NCBI GenBank assembly: GCA_023392125.1
Contig: JAEVZS010000027.1
Coordinates: 1-64,000 of the forward strand
DNA from: Bacteroidota bacterium
Lineage (GTDB): Bacteria; Bacteroidota; Bacteroidia; Cytophagales; Cytophagaceae
Length of the DNA stretch: 64,000 bases
Reading direction: 5' to 3'
Below, piece after piece: positions 62,267 to 64,000 of the stretch. The notes under the pieces were generated by a model. It did no database searches, had not been told where the DNA came from, and worked only from the letters and a program-made list of their open reading frames with translations. Position 1 is the stretch's first letter; each line of letters begins with the position of its first letter. Position numbers and translations under genes: made by a program.

Positions 62267-63139
62267 ATGGGAAAGAATATTCCGGTATACAGCCTCAATC
62301 AATTCAAAAAAGATACAGTCAGACGAAAACATTATCAGGTAGAGGTTTTTGATAAAAACAGAAACTTCAAAGTCGAATATCCCCACAGACATGATAATTT
62401 TTATGAAATACTTTTCCTGACAAGAGGTAGCGGCTCCTACACAATCGATTTTAAAACCTATCCCCTTCACCCGGATCATGTTTTTTTTGTTTCTCCGGGC
62501 CAGGTTCACTCCATCAGCTTTTCGGACGATATTCTGGGCTATATCTTTCTGTTTACAGAAGAGTTTTATCTTCTTCCCAAAATAGACAAGAACCGGCTTC
62601 TCGATTTTCCCTTCTTTCATGGACTGACATACGAAAATCCGCCTTTTCGCATTCCGGAGCCGGAATCATTAAGCAGACTTTTTGAATTAATCTGCAGGGA
62701 AACAACCCGCGATTCTCCGGAATCTGATGAAATCGCCCTGTCCGGACTTGACCTCATTCTTACAATTTGTAAAAAGAACTATCCGTACAGAGAAGAGCAT
62801 ATTGCCGGTAAAGGCCGGCAGCTGGTCCGGAAATTTAAACAGCTTATTGATCAGCATATAAACAAGATGCATCTTGTACAATGGTATGCCGGCCACCTCA
62901 ATGTCACTGCCAGCCACCTCAATGAAACCGTAAAGCAACTGACCGGATTGACAGCCAAAGAACTCATAAAAGAACGCCTGATCATCGAAATTAAGCGCTT
63001 CCTTTCTCATACAGAGCTTAACATAAATGAAATTGCAGAAGCTGTCAGCTTTGAAGATCAGTCCTATTTCTCCCGTTTTTTTAAAAAAAATACAGGCGAA
63101 ACCCCCAATGAGTTTCGAAATCGGACTTTTAATCAGTAA
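62267..63139 (+). CDS. AraC-family transcriptional regulator
   Basis: A 290-residue regulator: N-terminal cupin-like sensing domain (residues about 20-110; FKVEYPHRHDNFYEILFLTRG, DHVFFVSPGQVHS) and a C-terminal AraC double helix-turn-helix (about 190-290; HLNVTASHLNETVKQLTGLTAKELI and FEDQSYFSRFFKKNTGETPNEFR). It likely binds a small effector; target unknown. Follows the ACT-like gene by 37 bases. Confidence 0.93.
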   Translation: MGKNIPVYSLNQFKKDTVRRKHYQVEVFDKNRNFKVEYPHRHDNFYEILFLTRGSGSYTIDFKTYPLHPDHVFFVSPGQVHSISFSDDILGYIFLFTEEFYLLPKIDKNRLLDFPFFHGLTYENPPFRIPEPESLSRLFELICRETTRDSPESDEIALSGLDLILTICKKNYPYREEHIAGKGRQLVRKFKQLIDQHINKMHLVQWYAGHLNVTASHLNETVKQLTGLTAKELIKERLIIEIKRFLSHTELNINEIAEAVSFEDQSYFSRFFKKNTGETPNEFRNRTFNQ

Positions 63140-63274
63140 AAAGAGTTTACTTTAAAGATCTCAAAGGGTATTTAGCAGGAACCGGAGAATTTTTTATCTG
63201 ACATATCGTTTTACAAAAGTTTGGTAAGAAATTTGAACTGTAAATCGTCTTAGTAAACATTAATTTAACAAATT

Positions 63275-63724
63275 ATGATAAAATCACTTAAAGGAAACTT
63301 TTACCTGATTGCGCTAGCTGTCGCAGCATTCTCTCTTTTCTCCTTTATTCTGCAAAGCGATCCCTGGGACTCATCACAATTAATTGAACCTTCAGCTCTC
63401 GCCAAAAAGCTGAATGATCCGAAAGCAGCCAAACCAGTGATCCTGAACGTTGGTCCCATGGAGAAAATCAAATACGCCAAAGATATGGGAGCCGGAGCAA
63501 GCCAGAAAGGTATTGAAGCCTTTAAGGCACATGTAGACAAACTGCCCCTTCAGCAGGAAATCGTAGTTTACTGTGGATGTTGCAAGCTTGTCAACTGTCC
63601 GAATATAAAAAATACAATGCTTTATCTGGAAACGCGCGGGTATACAAACTTTAAACTTTTGAATTTGCCTACAAGTCTTGAAGATGACTGGATCAAGAAA
63701 GGTTATCCAATGGCAGCTCAATAA
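63275..63724 (+). CDS. Exported rhodanese-like protein with a cysteine-rich active loop
   Basis: A 149-residue protein with an N-terminal signal or anchor (residues 10-27) and a rhodanese-like fold. The active loop is unusual: Cys100, Cys102, Cys103 and Cys108 in YCGCCKLVNCPN, in place of the typical CxxGxR loop. The extra cysteines could bind a metal or form a disulfide relay. Monocistronic, with a good terminator. Confidence 0.78.
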   Translation: MIKSLKGNFYLIALAVAAFSLFSFILQSDPWDSSQLIEPSALAKKLNDPKAAKPVILNVGPMEKIKYAKDMGAGASQKGIEAFKAHVDKLPLQQEIVVYCGCCKLVNCPNIKNTMLYLETRGYTNFKLLNLPTSLEDDWIKKGYPMAAQ

Positions 63725-63753
63725 TTACCAATTAACATATCTAAACTATTTAC

Positions 63754-63783
63754 AAAAGCTGATGCCCAAACATCAGCTTTTTT
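63754..63783 (+). terminator. Terminator of the rhodanese-like gene
   Basis: AAAAGCTGATG / CATCAGCTTTT (11 bp), 6-base loop and a T-run. Confidence 0.9.
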
Positions 63784-63894
63784 CATTCTACATTCCGGCA
63801 TAGTTTCCATTTTTCAGAGGCCACAAACCTCAATTATTATTTCCGAAACTCAGCTATTTCCCTCTCCCTGATTCATTAAAGGCTTACTAAGCCC

Positions 63895-64000
63895 CTATTC
63901 TTTTTTTCCCGGAAAGTGTGTAGACAGTCCGTCCGTCCATGCTTCTACTACTTTAAGCTTTTCCTGAAAGGATTGAATGCACATACCATTAAGCGCTAAA
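63895..64000 (-). CDS. C-terminal end of a gene that runs off the right edge
   Basis: On the minus strand the last 34 codons before a TAG stop at 63895 are open to the window edge and read as an amphipathic helix (MCIQSFQEKLKVVEAW) with a basic end (PGKKE). The product cannot be named from so little sequence. Confidence 0.55.
   Translation of the reverse strand, partial: LALNGMCIQSFQEKLKVVEAWTDGLSTHFPGKKE

Overview
The window is a chromosomal segment of a Bacteroidota bacterium, most likely of the Cytophagales type. The basis for this is: type IX secretion (T9SS) genes (PorD/DUF4835, PorP/SprF, and a serine hydrolase with a T9SS C-terminal sorting domain); an ECF sigma/FecR pair; Bat-type von Willebrand proteins; promoters of the Bacteroidota form TTTG-N19-22-TAnnTTTG; and almost no Shine-Dalgarno sequences. 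The DNA is AT-rich and dense with genes. I see no rRNA, CRISPR array, insertion sequence, prophage or integrase. Most genes are housekeeping.

Layout. 1-640 is a gene-poor gap. 641-5470 (minus) is an envelope operon: OstA/LptA-like, bamD, rpoZ, coaBC, porD. 5519-7812 (plus) holds tilS and a YihY/BrkB membrane protein. 7835-11490 (minus) encodes an ECF sigma factor, a FecR anti-sigma factor, an STN-domain outer-membrane barrel and a lipoprotein, with no TonB receptor. 11631-14867 (minus) holds a kinase-like protein that lacks an ATPase domain, and ilvB-ilvN. 15112-16659 (plus) is a helical protein of unknown function. 16660-23818 (minus) holds two rhomboid proteases around a holin-like protein, then pgeF, an IGHMBP2-type helicase, porP/sprF and hisB. 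23951-28740 has a four-PAS histidine kinase, a cytosolic binding-protein-like gene and a single-domain response regulator. 28824-33499 has an SRPBCC/VOC/VOC operon opposite a GlxA-type regulator, a T9SS-exported serine hydrolase and an SDR. 33888-34231 (minus) carries tRNA-Arg, tRNA-Pro and tRNA-Ser.

34365-42158 (plus) holds batB/batC-like genes, a thiolase, an 18-repeat YwqK-type protein, purC, a STAS protein, rnz and a VUT/YhhQ transporter. 42146-45496 is a set of small accessory genes: a secreted peptide, a receiver domain without its phosphorylation residues, an RRM protein, a SUKH-like protein, a cupin and a one-TM protein. 45556-49083 is smc, followed by a second response regulator and a small gene with a consensus Shine-Dalgarno. 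50092-60657 has a double thioredoxin, a coiled-coil membrane protein, and the alpha-2-macroglobulin plus PBP1C pair. 60679-64000 has hisC with an overlapping 33-codon membrane micropeptide, a lone ACT protein, an AraC regulator, a rhodanese-like protein and the end of a gene that runs off the right edge.

Connections: T9SS components and one cargo occur together, and A2M with PBP1C forms a periplasmic defence/wall-repair pair. Histidine and branched-chain biosynthesis genes are scattered as single units. Signalling parts (complete kinase, ATPase-less kinase, two receivers, one pseudo-receiver) are spread out rather than paired. The best candidates for something new are the TonB-receptor-free FecR/STN operon, the hisC-coupled micropeptide, the gene with a consensus Shine-Dalgarno in an SD-poor genome, and the pseudo-receiver.
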